Shown: positions 51,298 to 60,023 of the stretch, piece after piece
Layout: each line of letters begins with the position of its first letter
How positions within the stretch are numbered: the stretch's first letter is position 1
From: Alphaproteobacteria bacterium
GTDB lineage: Bacteria > Pseudomonadota > Alphaproteobacteria > Micavibrionales > Micavibrionaceae
Assembly (NCBI GenBank): GCA_020442475.1
Contig: JAGRKA010000002.1
Span: forward strand, 1-64,000
Reading direction: 5' to 3'
Length of the DNA stretch: 64,000 nucleotides
Notes under the pieces: generated by a model
The model's database searches: none
Told to the model about the DNA's origin: nothing
What the model saw: the letters and a program-made list of their open reading frames with translations, nothing else
Translations under genes and position numbers: made by a program

Positions 51298-51349
51298 AAA
51301 ACTATACCACATAATAGCCTGTTTGGTAAGATGAAATTATGGTAGTTTT
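51298..51349. promoter_or_regulatory. Imperfect dyad in the DUF465/pfkA divergent region
   Basis: AAAACTATACCACATAAT (51298-51315) is nearly the inverse complement of ATTATGGTAGTTTT (51336-51349), differing by two 2-base gaps. A hairpin or a two-site operator could form. It lies between the two divergent genes with a 20-base spacer. The call is weak. Confidence 0.3.
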
Positions 51350-51395
51350 CTTCGGATAGGAAAAGTTTATCCTGAGCAAAAGGAAAATCATATAA

Positions 51396-52475
51396 ATGTC
51401 CCGGAAATTGGCGATTTTAACGAGTGGTGGGGATTGTGCCGGCTTGAACGCAGTCATGAGGGCTGCGGTTTTACGGGCGGAGCGTTTTGGTTATGAGGTT
51501 CTGGGTGTGGAGAACGGCTCAGCCGGTCTTCTAGAGGAGCCGCCGAAAGTCCGTGCTTTGAAATCGGCTGAGTTTGATGGCTTTCTGATGCGAAGGGGCG
51601 GTACAATTTTAGGGACGACGAACAGCCGCGATCCGTTCCGCTACCTGATGGCGGATGGTAGCATAAAAGATCGCTCGGAAGAGGTGATCTCGGCTTTCAA
51701 GGCTCTGGGTGTCGAGGCTTTGATCGGTATAGGGGGGGATGGAAGCTTTGATATTCTAAGCCGTCTTGCGAAACAGGGTGGGCTGAATTTTATCGGCATC
51801 CCCAAGACGATTGATAACGATCTGGATATGACAGATTTTTCCGTTGGGTTTGATACGGCTGTTTCTGTGGCAACGGAGGCGCTTGACCGTCTTCAGCCGA
51901 CCGCGGCCAGTCATGACCGGGTCATGATTTTAGAGGTAATGGGGCGTGATGCCGGGCATATTGCACTCAATGCCGGGATCGCGGGCGGCGCGGACGTAAT
52001 CCTGATCCCTGAAATTCCTTATAAGATCGAGCACGTGGCCGCCAAGATCCAAAACCTTAAGGATGAGGGGCGCAATTTTGCTCTGGTAATCGTATCGGAG
52101 GCTGTGAAGTCTCCGGATGGGGAAAAACTGGAGGTTGTCTATCATGGCGGCGAAAAGCGCTATGGCGGAATCGGTGAATATCTGGGGCCGAAAATCGCTG
52201 CGGCAACGGGTTCTGAAACGCGGGTAACGGTTTTAGGGCATGTGCAGCGAGGCGGGTCGCCTACATGGAATGACCGGCTCCTTGCCTCTGCGCTTGGGGT
52301 GCGGGCTGTCGATCTGGTTAAGGAGGGGCGTTTTGGGCGCATGGTGGCTTGGCAGAATCGGCAAGTGGTTGATGTGCCTGTTGAAGAGGCTATTCAGCGC
52401 TGTCGTGTAGTGAATGTGGAGGGAACGCTTGTCCATACAGCGCGGGCGCTTGGTATTTCTTTCGGGGACCGGTAA
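51396..52475 (+). CDS. pfkA: 6-phosphofructokinase, group III (mixed-substrate) type
   Basis: A 359-aa glycolytic kinase. Catalytic motifs are ILTSGGDCAGLNAVMRAAV, GGTILGTTNSRDPF, GIGGDGSFDILSRL and IPKTIDNDLDMTD. The residue after the GGD motif is glycine (as in ATP-dependent enzymes) while the P-K-T position has lysine (as in PPi enzymes); from memory, the Gly104/Lys124 pair marks group III ATP-PFKs such as that of Streptomyces. AAAAGGAAAA precedes the ATG. Many Alphaproteobacteria lack PFK and use the Entner-Doudoroff route, so a complete Embden-Meyerhof route is possible here. Confidence 0.93.
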   Translation: MSRKLAILTSGGDCAGLNAVMRAAVLRAERFGYEVLGVENGSAGLLEEPPKVRALKSAEFDGFLMRRGGTILGTTNSRDPFRYLMADGSIKDRSEEVISAFKALGVEALIGIGGDGSFDILSRLAKQGGLNFIGIPKTIDNDLDMTDFSVGFDTAVSVATEALDRLQPTAASHDRVMILEVMGRDAGHIALNAGIAGGADVILIPEIPYKIEHVAAKIQNLKDEGRNFALVIVSEAVKSPDGEKLEVVYHGGEKRYGGIGEYLGPKIAAATGSETRVTVLGHVQRGGSPTWNDRLLASALGVRAVDLVKEGRFGRMVAWQNRQVVDVPVEEAIQRCRVVNVEGTLVHTARALGISFGDR

Positions 52476-52561
52476 AACCGGCCTTGCGGGACAGAGGGGG
52501 GCGAAGTACACTATTGTACCGCGTAATTGTACCGCGTAACGAAGCGACTAAGGATATTTGA

Positions 52562-53092
52562 ATGCTTTATGTACAGCAATCTCTCGGCCCGGACGAGGAA
52601 CTCGTCCATATCGGGAAGTTTCACTGGATGTACACGGTGAATGCTTTTTTCTCAATTATTTGGGGGATGGTGTTCAGCATATTTATTATTGCCGGTGCTG
52701 TCATTGTGTACCAAAATCTTGGGAAGTTACCGCCGGGGACAGACTGGTTACAGGCTGTTCGCGAATTGCACCCGTTTTTGAGGATTGGGGCTTTTGTTAT
52801 GTTTCTCTTAGGGGTGTGGGGCTTTGCGGTTAAGATGGTGACCAAGGCAACGACTGAAATAGCGATCACAAGCAACCGCTTGGTTTATAAGCGTGGCTTG
52901 ATTGCGCGGCAGGTCGGTGAAATCAGTATTGACCGGATTGAGGGCGTAAACGTCCTGCAATCCATTAGTGGCCGGTTGTTCAATTACGGGCGGTTGGCGA
53001 TCCGGGGGATGGGGGTTGGGGAGGTTGTCTTGCCGCCGATCGAAGACCCTATCAAATTCAGGCAGGCTATAGAAAGGGCGCGGTCACTATGA
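52562..53092 (+). CDS. Membrane protein with a bacterial PH (bPH2) domain, first of two
   Basis: A 176-aa protein with two N-terminal helices (about 27-55, SIIWGMVFSIFIIAGAVIVY, and 75-95, LRIGAFVMFLLGVWGFAV). A bPH2 domain (about 100-175) follows: ATTEIAITSNRLVYKRGLIA, then EISIDRIEGVNVLQSISGRL and NYGRLAIRGMG. Family members are poorly understood membrane-surface proteins. The stop overlaps the start of the second PH gene by four bases. Confidence 0.88.
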   Translation: MLYVQQSLGPDEELVHIGKFHWMYTVNAFFSIIWGMVFSIFIIAGAVIVYQNLGKLPPGTDWLQAVRELHPFLRIGAFVMFLLGVWGFAVKMVTKATTEIAITSNRLVYKRGLIARQVGEISIDRIEGVNVLQSISGRLFNYGRLAIRGMGVGEVVLPPIEDPIKFRQAIERARSL

Positions 53093-53634
53093 GTGAAGAG
53101 CAGAAAAAGGGGCGTTCCTCCCCGCTTCGTAAAGGTTCAAAAGCGGCTGTGCAGGATTTACTGGTCAAGGGTGAGGAAATCGTTATGCAGGCCGAGATTA
53201 GTCCGGCCATATACTGGAAATCCTTTGCGGTTTTGCTGGCCTCGTTTCTACTGGCGCTAGTGGCGGTTCCGCTTGGCATCGTGTTGGCCGTTGCCGCGCT
53301 GCTTATGTTTATCCATGCCACGATCAAAAAAGAGATATTGATGTTTGTTTTGACGAACAAACGCATTCTCGTCCGCTACGGGATATTGCAGGTCGATGTC
53401 GTCGATATGCATTTTTCCAAAGTGGAAAGCATTGAGTTAGAGCGGATGATTCCAGGTTATATTCTCGGCTATGCCAGCCTGATCGTCATGGGAACCGGGC
53501 AGCGTTTTATCGGTATCCCTTACGTGCAAAATGCACGAGAACTGCGGCGGGCCTATAACGGTCTGGTGTTGGAGGCCGAAGAGGGCGGCGAGTCCGCTGA
53601 ATCTGGAGCTATCTCTGATTCTCAAGAAAACTGA
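53089..53634 (+). CDS. Membrane protein with a bacterial PH (bPH2) domain, second of two
   Basis: A 181-aa protein translationally coupled to the first (ATGA). Two close hydrophobic helices (about 46-84, SFAVLLASFLLALVAVPLGI then LAVAALLMFIHA) are followed by a bPH2 domain with MFVLTNKRILVRYGILQVDV, FSKVESIELERMIPG and YASLIVMGTGQRFIGIPYVQ. Compared with the first copy the topology and order are the same, so the pair may be an old duplication. A Ser/Glu-rich tail ends the protein. Confidence 0.88.
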   Translation: MSEEQKKGRSSPLRKGSKAAVQDLLVKGEEIVMQAEISPAIYWKSFAVLLASFLLALVAVPLGIVLAVAALLMFIHATIKKEILMFVLTNKRILVRYGILQVDVVDMHFSKVESIELERMIPGYILGYASLIVMGTGQRFIGIPYVQNARELRRAYNGLVLEAEEGGESAESGAISDSQEN

Positions 53635-53666
53635 TTGCTGAAATTAATTTAAGAAAGAGTATTTAA

Positions 53667-55391
53667 ATGTCTGAAAAATGGGATAAATCGAAACTGGTAA
53701 GCCGTTATGTAACGGTGGGACCAAAATCCGCGCCGCATCGTGCGATGCTCCGGGCGATGGGGCTAAGTGACGAAGATATCGCCAAGCCGCTGGTGGGTGT
53801 GGCGACATGCTGGAATGAGGCGGCACCGTGCAACATCAACCTCGGGAAATTCGCACAGAATGTGAAGAAGGGCGTAACGGAAGCCGGGGCGACGCCGCGC
53901 GAATTTACGACAATCACGGTGACGGATGGAATCGCGAACGGGCATGAGGGGATGCGCTCCTCTCTGGCCAGCCGCGAGGTGATTGCGGATTCCGTCGAAT
54001 TGACGATGCGCGGCCATTGTTACGACGCGCTGGTTGGACTGGCTGGCTGTGACAAATCCTTGCCGGGAATGATGATGGTTATGGCGCGTTTGAATGTGCC
54101 GAGCGTGTTTCTCTATGGCGGAACGATCATGCCGGGTACCTATAAGGGACACGATGCGGACATTATCACCGTGTTCGAAGCGGTTGGCGAACATTCCGTT
54201 GGCAAAATCAATGATGAAGAGCTTTATAGCTGTGAGTGCGGGGCGCTCCCCGGAGCGGGGGCCTGCGGTGGGCAGTTTACAGCGAATACGATGTCCTGCG
54301 TGGCGGAAACGCTGGGGCTGGCCGTTCCCGGTGCGAATGGTATTCCGGCAATCTATGAGGAAAAAGGCGATTTTGCAGAAGCTTCGGGGCGTGTCGTTGT
54401 TGACCTGCTTCGCAACGGTGGACCGCGTCCGCGCGACATTATTACGCGCAAGAGTCTTGAGAATGCGGCAGCGATTGTCGCGGCCACTGGTGGCTCGACC
54501 AATGCGGCTCTGCACTTGCCCGCGATTGCGCATGAGGCTGGGATTGATTTCAATCTGTTTGATGTGGCTGAAATTTTCAAAAAAACCCCGTATATCGCGA
54601 ATTTACGTCCCGGCGGAGCGTATCTGGCCAAGCATCTGCACGATATAGGGGGGGTGGGCGTTGTCATTAAGGAATTGCTGGATAACGGCCATCTCCACGG
54701 CGATTGTATTACGGTGACGGGCAAGACTTTGGCTGAGAATTACGAGGGTGTAACCCTGCCGGAGGGGCAGGACATTGTCTATCCGGTTAAAAAGCCCATC
54801 CATCCCAGCGGCGGCGTTGTGGGCTTAAGGGGGAACCTTGCGCCGGAAGGGGCCATTGTGAAAATTGCAGGGCTAAAAGAGCTTGTGTTCGAAGGGCCGG
54901 CGCGTGTGTTTGACGGTGAGGATGCCTGTTTTGAGGCTGTCCAGAACCGGGATTATAAGGACGGAGAGGTTCTTGTGATCCGTTATGAAGGTGCCAAGGG
55001 TGGCCCCGGTATGCGGGAGATGCTTTCTACTACGGCGGCTCTTTACGGGCAGGGCAGCGGCGGCAAGGTCGCGCTGATCACGGATGGACGTTTCTCCGGT
55101 GGAACGCGTGGTTTCTGTATAGGGCATGTCGGGCCGGAGGCGGCTGTGGGCGGTCCTATCGCCTTGCTTAAGGATGGGGACATGATCCGGATTGATGCTG
55201 AAAAGGGTACGTTGGAGGTTCATCTGAGTGATGAAGAGCTGGAAGCGCGTAAAAAAGAGTGGAAACCCCGTAAAAATAACTACCAGTCGGGGGCGCTCTA
55301 CAAATATGCGCAGCAGGTCGGCCCGGCCCGTGACGGGGCCGTGACACATCCCGGTGCGAAGGCTGAGACACATACTTTTGTAGATTTATAA
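53667..55391 (+). CDS. ilvD: Dihydroxy-acid dehydratase
   Basis: A 574-aa iron-sulfur enzyme of branched-chain amino acid synthesis. It has VATCWNEAAPCNINL, GCDKSLPGMMMVMARL and GACGGQFTANTMSCVAE, which supply cluster cysteines, and the C-terminal VALITDGRFSGGTRGFCIGH with YQSGALYKYAQQV. The ATG at 53667 opens SEKWDKSKLVSRYVTVGP, as in the family. It feeds the keto acids used by ilvE at 20.9 kb. Confidence 0.97.
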   Translation: MSEKWDKSKLVSRYVTVGPKSAPHRAMLRAMGLSDEDIAKPLVGVATCWNEAAPCNINLGKFAQNVKKGVTEAGATPREFTTITVTDGIANGHEGMRSSLASREVIADSVELTMRGHCYDALVGLAGCDKSLPGMMMVMARLNVPSVFLYGGTIMPGTYKGHDADIITVFEAVGEHSVGKINDEELYSCECGALPGAGACGGQFTANTMSCVAETLGLAVPGANGIPAIYEEKGDFAEASGRVVVDLLRNGGPRPRDIITRKSLENAAAIVAATGGSTNAALHLPAIAHEAGIDFNLFDVAEIFKKTPYIANLRPGGAYLAKHLHDIGGVGVVIKELLDNGHLHGDCITVTGKTLAENYEGVTLPEGQDIVYPVKKPIHPSGGVVGLRGNLAPEGAIVKIAGLKELVFEGPARVFDGEDACFEAVQNRDYKDGEVLVIRYEGAKGGPGMREMLSTTAALYGQGSGGKVALITDGRFSGGTRGFCIGHVGPEAAVGGPIALLKDGDMIRIDAEKGTLEVHLSDEELEARKKEWKPRKNNYQSGALYKYAQQVGPARDGAVTHPGAKAETHTFVDL

Positions 55392-55483
55392 TCTATAAAT
55401 TGTCATATAAACATAACCTGCTCTTAAGGCTTTCGTGCTAGGATTGGACTGTCGGTTCAGACATTCAAAGCTGGGGACAGGGG

Positions 55484-57241
55484 ATGTACCGCATAGGACG
55501 ATTTTTAAGAACTCTTTGTGTTGCTATATTGTTTGCATCTGCGCTTTTGGTGCTTCAAGGAGGCGCATGGGAGGTCTATGCGGATCGCTTGGGGAGTGAA
55601 AAAGGTTCTTTTGGTGCTTATTCGAACCTAAAACAGGATTCTCAAGAGGGTTATTTTGAGCAGGCATTGGCGCAAGGCAGGGCCGATGGCGCGACTTTTA
55701 TTGATTCAGCAGCTTTACAGAAATTTTATGCACAGCGTGATAATTACCCTTACTGGACAGGAACGCCCGGTGTCAGAGGGCGTGCAGACGCGTTAAGGGA
55801 AACATTAAAAGCGTCATGGAAACACGGTCTTAACCCGCATAGCTATCATTTGGACAGTATCGACTCACTTTGGGGAGCAACCGGTATACAAGAGCAGGGT
55901 ACATTGGAACTCCTGCTAAGTGACGCTTTTGTGCGCTATGTCAGAGATCTGTCAGGCATCCGTGTCGATCCCTCTAAGTTACGCAGCGGGTCGGAATACT
56001 GGCGGAAGGCCCCTGAAGCCTCTGAGGTGCTGGAAATGTTGTCCGGGAGGCAGCGTATTCAGGATATTCTCCGCGCCGTTGAGCCAAAAGGCGCGACTTA
56101 CAAGGCGATGCAGGCTGAGCTGGTCCGCCTGAGTACGGCACCGGAAGAGCCATATGCGGCTATATTGCCTATTGATTTTGACGGTGCTTTGATGCGCCCT
56201 GGCTGGCGGCATAAAAGCGTTCCTGCTTTGCGGGTCAGGCTTGGGGTCCAACCACAGACGCAGGACGAAAAGCTCTACGATGACCGTTTAGCAGCGGCTG
56301 TTATGCGTTTTCAGCGTGATAACGGATTAGAGCCTGATGCTATTATCGGGTCGACAACGCTTCAAATGTTGAACCAAACGAACCAAAAACGGATCATGCA
56401 ACTGATTGCGAATATGGAACGGTTGCGCTGGGTCCCTGAGGACAAACCGGATCGTTTTGTCGTTGTAAATATTCCTTCAGCAACTTTATGGGCAATTGAC
56501 AAGGGGCGGGTGCGTTTTGAGATGCCTGTTATCGTAGGCTCTCCTGCGCGTCCGACCAGCAGTTTTATTACGCAGATTGAAGGTGTGCGCTTTAATCCGG
56601 ACTGGACGGTGCCCTCTACGATTAAACGTTTCGACATTTTGCCAAAAATTCAGGCTGAACCGGATTATCTTCAGAATAAGGGTATTGAGATTATTAAAGG
56701 TTACGGAGAAGCTGCCCGGACACTTGATCCTGCTTCTATTAACTGGGCCACGATCAGTGCGGCAGAATTGAATAGTTTGCGTATGGTCCAGATTCCGGGA
56801 GAGCATAACCCTCTGGGACGTATTCGTATTTTGATGCCGAATAAATATAATATTTATCTGCATGATACGAACCACCCGGAATATTTTGAAAAGGCCGCAC
56901 GGGCGGTTTCTTCAGGGTGTATCCGGCTGTATAACCCGGAAAAAATGGCGTCTTTTATCATGGAGGGGCGTTCTGGCTGGAGGGGCGAGGATATGAGAGC
57001 TGTGCTCGAAACTCTGAACACGACAGATATCGAAATCCAGAATTATATACCGGTCTATGTCCTGTACTATACGGCGTGGTTAGACGAAAACGGTCGGGTT
57101 ATCTATGGCCCTGACATATATAAGCAAGATCAAAAGTTATTGAAAATGCTTTCAAATCTTGACGCTTTATATATTCCTGTGGATAATAATCACCAGAAGG
57201 CTCAGGATTTACGCCCGGCCTCGCTTGTTTCTGCGCGCTGA
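55484..57241 (+). CDS. L,D-transpeptidase of the LdtD (YcbB) type
   Basis: A 585-aa exported enzyme that forms 3-3 crosslinks in peptidoglycan. It has a signal anchor (about residues 8-28), a YcbB scaffold domain with YYAQRDNYPYWT-like and KHGLNPHSYHLDSI segments, and a peptidoglycan-binding motif (MRFQRDNGLEPDAIIGSTTL). A YkuD catalytic domain follows, with the active-site cysteine C479 in RAVSSGCIRLYNPEKMA and the histidine in YLHDTNHPEYF. A MepK-like gene follows, as in E. coli ycbB-ycbK. Confidence 0.92.
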   Translation: MYRIGRFLRTLCVAILFASALLVLQGGAWEVYADRLGSEKGSFGAYSNLKQDSQEGYFEQALAQGRADGATFIDSAALQKFYAQRDNYPYWTGTPGVRGRADALRETLKASWKHGLNPHSYHLDSIDSLWGATGIQEQGTLELLLSDAFVRYVRDLSGIRVDPSKLRSGSEYWRKAPEASEVLEMLSGRQRIQDILRAVEPKGATYKAMQAELVRLSTAPEEPYAAILPIDFDGALMRPGWRHKSVPALRVRLGVQPQTQDEKLYDDRLAAAVMRFQRDNGLEPDAIIGSTTLQMLNQTNQKRIMQLIANMERLRWVPEDKPDRFVVVNIPSATLWAIDKGRVRFEMPVIVGSPARPTSSFITQIEGVRFNPDWTVPSTIKRFDILPKIQAEPDYLQNKGIEIIKGYGEAARTLDPASINWATISAAELNSLRMVQIPGEHNPLGRIRILMPNKYNIYLHDTNHPEYFEKAARAVSSGCIRLYNPEKMASFIMEGRSGWRGEDMRAVLETLNTTDIEIQNYIPVYVLYYTAWLDENGRVIYGPDIYKQDQKLLKMLSNLDALYIPVDNNHQKAQDLRPASLVSAR

Positions 57242-57379
57242 TTGCATGGGGATGTACCACTAATTTATGTCTTTACATGTCCGGCATATCCCGTTAGGAC
57301 ATGTCCGTTCGTTCTTTCTTTTGAGTCAGAGAAAAAATTTATCTGTTCTGATTTTTTCAATTTAAGGTGAGGTTTTTAA

Positions 57380-57964
57380 ATGTTTCAAGATGAAAACGGA
57401 GCATCTCGCGATTTGTGGGGGGGCGCGATGGAGCGCCGCGATGTCCTGAGGTTTGGCCTAATGGGAGCGCTGGCTTCCGCATTACCGTTATTTGCTTCGG
57501 GTCCGGCACAGGCGGCGTCGCAAGCAGCTTGGAAGGTTTCTTTCCATCATGCGCACACAGGTGAAAGTTTTAATGGTGTTTACCGGGTGGGCGATAAGTA
57601 TCTGCCTGAAGCGTTTGAGCGGATAAACTATATCCTGCGGGATTTTCGAACCGGGGAGGCTTTCCCGATGGACCCGCGTGTTCTGGATATTGCCAGCCGT
57701 ATTCAGGCAAAAATGGGACTGAGTACTCCTTTTGAGGTGCTCTCCGGCTACCGTTCTCCGAAAACAAATGCAATGTTGCGCCGTGTAAGTACAGGGGTTG
57801 CAAAGAATTCCTTCCATATGTATGGGCAGGCTATGGATCTCAGGGTTGCCGGCAGAACGCGGAAGCTAAGGGATACGGCTAAAAGCCTGCGTGCGGGTGG
57901 TGTCGGCTACTATCCTAAAAGCGGCTTTGTTCACGTTGATACTGGAAATATTCGTACATGGTAA
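57380..57964 (+). CDS. MepK-like DUF882 peptidoglycan endopeptidase, probably Tat-exported
   Basis: A 194-aa peptidase M15-type protein. The Tat-like signal is MERRDVLRFGLMGALASALP near residue 17. The catalytic domain has SGYRSPKTNAMLRR, the zinc ligands in FHMYGQAMDLRVA and GFVHVDTG, as in YcbK/MepK. E. coli MepK cleaves 3-3 crosslinks, which the upstream L,D-transpeptidase makes. The ATG at 57380 has AAGGTGAGG; an in-frame ATG at 57428 begins directly at the Tat motif and is an alternative. Confidence 0.88.
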   Translation: MFQDENGASRDLWGGAMERRDVLRFGLMGALASALPLFASGPAQAASQAAWKVSFHHAHTGESFNGVYRVGDKYLPEAFERINYILRDFRTGEAFPMDPRVLDIASRIQAKMGLSTPFEVLSGYRSPKTNAMLRRVSTGVAKNSFHMYGQAMDLRVAGRTRKLRDTAKSLRAGGVGYYPKSGFVHVDTGNIRTW

Positions 57965-58008
57965 TGTAAGGTAGCGCCTTTCTGTCCATGTGGAGGGAGG
58001 GCGCAGCC

Positions 58009-58515
58009 TTGATACTTATTGCTTTTGGCGCAAACTTGCCCGGGCCCTTAGGCTCTCCGGAGCAGGCTTTGAGGGCCGCCGAGTACCGTCTCGGGCCTTT
58101 GGGTGTTTCAGTCGAAAAATCTTCCCGTATCTGGCGTAGTGCGCCTGTTCCTGCTTCAGACCAGCCATGGTATTGTAACAGCGTTGCCCGTGTTCGCACA
58201 TCGCTATCCCCAGAGGAGCTTTTAGCAGCCTTACAGGTCCTTGAGCGGGATTTTGGGCGTATCAGAACCATCCGTAACGCGGCGCGCGTGCTCGACATGG
58301 ATATTATTGCGTATGATGAGCATCTCTTTGATGAGCAGGGGCTTACGCTGCCGCATCCACGTATGTGCGAGCGGGCTTTTGTTTTATATCCCTTGCGCGA
58401 TGTGGCGCCTGCTTGGGTGCATCCTGTCTCGGGTAAAAGCATTGATGATTTGATCGATAATTTACCGCCTGAGCAGCAAATCGAGCCTGTGGATCATGAG
58501 GAGGAGAATGCGTGA
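58009..58515 (+). CDS. folK: 2-amino-4-hydroxy-6-hydroxymethyldihydropteridine diphosphokinase
   Basis: A 168-aa folate-pathway kinase. The family opens with xILIAxGANLxG, here ILIAFGANLPGPLGSPEQAL, which fits a TTG start at 58009 eight bases after GGAGGGAGGG; the ATG at 57988 lies just before that ribosome-binding site and would add seven residues. The active-site segments SRIWRSAPVPASDQPWYCNS and ARVLDMDIIAYDE, then LPHPRMCERAFVLYPLRDV, are intact. folP starts on its stop codon. Confidence 0.92.
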   Translation: MILIAFGANLPGPLGSPEQALRAAEYRLGPLGVSVEKSSRIWRSAPVPASDQPWYCNSVARVRTSLSPEELLAALQVLERDFGRIRTIRNAARVLDMDIIAYDEHLFDEQGLTLPHPRMCERAFVLYPLRDVAPAWVHPVSGKSIDDLIDNLPPEQQIEPVDHEEENA

Positions 58516-59369
58516 TGAACCAGCATAGTGGTGCAAAATCACATCTTTTTTCAGGTGGTCCGCATATTATGGGGGTGGTCAATGTGACCCCGGACAGCTT
58601 CTCTGATGGTGGAAAATATATTAATCCGGATAAGGCTATAGAGCATGGCCTTCGTCTGCTTCATGAAGGTGCATCCATTTTGGACGTTGGTGGGGAGTCT
58701 ACACGTCCGGGCGCAGAACCAGTTGATATAGAAGAAGAAATTAGGCGTGTCGTTCCTGTGATTGAGGGCTTGCGTCCTTATACGGATCAAATCTCAATTG
58801 ATAGCCGAAACGCAAAAGTGATGGAGGCTGCATTAAGAGCTGGGGCAACAATAATAAATGATATCAGCGCATTATCATATGATTCTCGAAGTGTTGGTGT
58901 GGTTGCGGAGGCGCAGGGCCCTGTGTTCTTTATGCATTCAAAGGGAAACCCTCAGTCTATGCAGGAAAATCCGTTTTATAATAATGTTGTAGAAGAGGTT
59001 TTTGAGTATTTGCAGCGGCGTATTTCATTTTTCGAAACGAACCGTATCGAGGTTCATCGGCTTGTTTCCGATCCCGGTATAGGTTTTGGGAAAACTCTTG
59101 AGCATAATCTCTTATTACTCAGAAATATAAAGAAGTTTCATGATTTGGGGGTGCCAGTTATGCTCGGCATATCCAGAAAGAGCTTCATCGCTCGCCTGTC
59201 GGAGGGTGAACCGGCGCATGACCGGATTCCGGGTTCTATCGCTGCAGCGCTTTGGGGGCTATCTCAGGATGTACAGTTTTACAGAGTCCATGATGTGGCC
59301 GAGACAAAACAAGCCTTCAAAATTTATCAGGCGATCAAAGGTACTGAGATAAAAGACGTACAGGTCTAG
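58515..59369 (+). CDS. folP: Dihydropteroate synthase
   Basis: A 284-aa enzyme that joins the pterin made by FolK to p-aminobenzoate; it is the sulfonamide target. Motifs are MGVVNVTPDSFSDGGKY, LDVGGESTRPGAEPV, ISIDSRNAKVMEAAL, DPGIGFGKTLEHNLLLL and LGISRKSFIARL. The ATG at 58515 overlaps the folK stop (TGATG), so folK and folP are translationally coupled. A GTG at 58512 would add one residue. Confidence 0.96.
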   Translation: MNQHSGAKSHLFSGGPHIMGVVNVTPDSFSDGGKYINPDKAIEHGLRLLHEGASILDVGGESTRPGAEPVDIEEEIRRVVPVIEGLRPYTDQISIDSRNAKVMEAALRAGATIINDISALSYDSRSVGVVAEAQGPVFFMHSKGNPQSMQENPFYNNVVEEVFEYLQRRISFFETNRIEVHRLVSDPGIGFGKTLEHNLLLLRNIKKFHDLGVPVMLGISRKSFIARLSEGEPAHDRIPGSIAAALWGLSQDVQFYRVHDVAETKQAFKIYQAIKGTEIKDVQV

Positions 59370-59393
59370 CTGTTCTGTTTCCTAAAACAGCTA
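59367..59393. terminator. Hairpin between convergent folP and histidine phosphatase genes
   Basis: TAGCTGTT (59367-59374) is a perfect inverse complement of AACAGCTA (59386-59393), with an 11-base loop that holds an alternative inner hairpin CTGTTT/AAACAG. It begins at the folP stop codon and lies in the 31-base gap between convergent genes, where a bidirectional terminator is expected. The T-run is weak (GGTTATTATT), so efficiency is doubtful. Confidence 0.45.
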
Positions 59394-59400
59394 TAGGTTA

Positions 59401-60021
59401 TTATTCCTCATCCGGGTGGTAAAGTGCAGAGCGCTTCCGGATAAGGGCACCATCTTCATAATCATAATGGAATACGTCCCATGGGAAGATGCTGTCGGTT
59501 CTAGGAACAAATTCATGTAAATGGCAGTTTCTGAACATGGCTGGTGGCTCCAGTCCGTACATTTTGCCAAAACCCCGGAAAACGCCGCCATGGGAGACGA
59601 TCAGTACGGGGCCTTTGAGCGTATTGAGGGCTTTTGTCTTGCCGCGCGCGAGGCGGGTGCAGAAATCATGTGTTGTTTCACCATCCGGTGCGTTTTTCCA
59701 GTCAACCAGGTGCTCCCAGCATTCATCGTAAGATAGCCCTTCCCATGATCCGGCATGAATTTCCGCCAGATCCGCGTCTTCGTGAATGGGAGCCCCGAGA
59801 GCCTCGTTGATGATAGAGGCAGTTTCCCGTGCACGGGAAAGGTGGCTATGTATCACAGTTTGCGGCTTTTCATGCAGATGTTCGAGGATTTTATGAACCG
59901 CGCGCGCCTGTGTCCGGCCTGTATCGGTTAGGGGGGAGTCGAGGCTTCCTGCCATAATCATGGCACGGTTGGCTTCAGTTTCGCCGTGGCGGATCATAAA
60001 AAAGCGTTTGGATGGTATCAT
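59401..60021 (-). CDS. Histidine phosphatase (phosphoglycerate mutase-like) family protein
   Basis: A 206-aa phosphatase-fold protein with the catalytic RHGETEANRAMIMAGSLDSP, a LAEIHAGSWEGLSYDE loop and the second-histidine segment VLIVSHGGVFRGFG. The substrate cannot be told from the sequence; relatives include cofactor-dependent mutases, CobC and broad sugar phosphatases. The upstream NadX gene is two bases before its ATG, so they form an operon. Confidence 0.92.
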   Translation of the reverse strand: MIPSKRFFMIRHGETEANRAMIMAGSLDSPLTDTGRTQARAVHKILEHLHEKPQTVIHSHLSRARETASIINEALGAPIHEDADLAEIHAGSWEGLSYDECWEHLVDWKNAPDGETTHDFCTRLARGKTKALNTLKGPVLIVSHGGVFRGFGKMYGLEPPAMFRNCHLHEFVPRTDSIFPWDVFHYDYEDGALIRKRSALYHPDEE

Positions 60022-60023
60022 AT

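Noticed and set aside
53763-54533. 256-aa minus-strand ORF opposite ilvD
   Set aside because: Shadow of ilvD; Arg/His-rich translation typical of reverse-frame artefacts.
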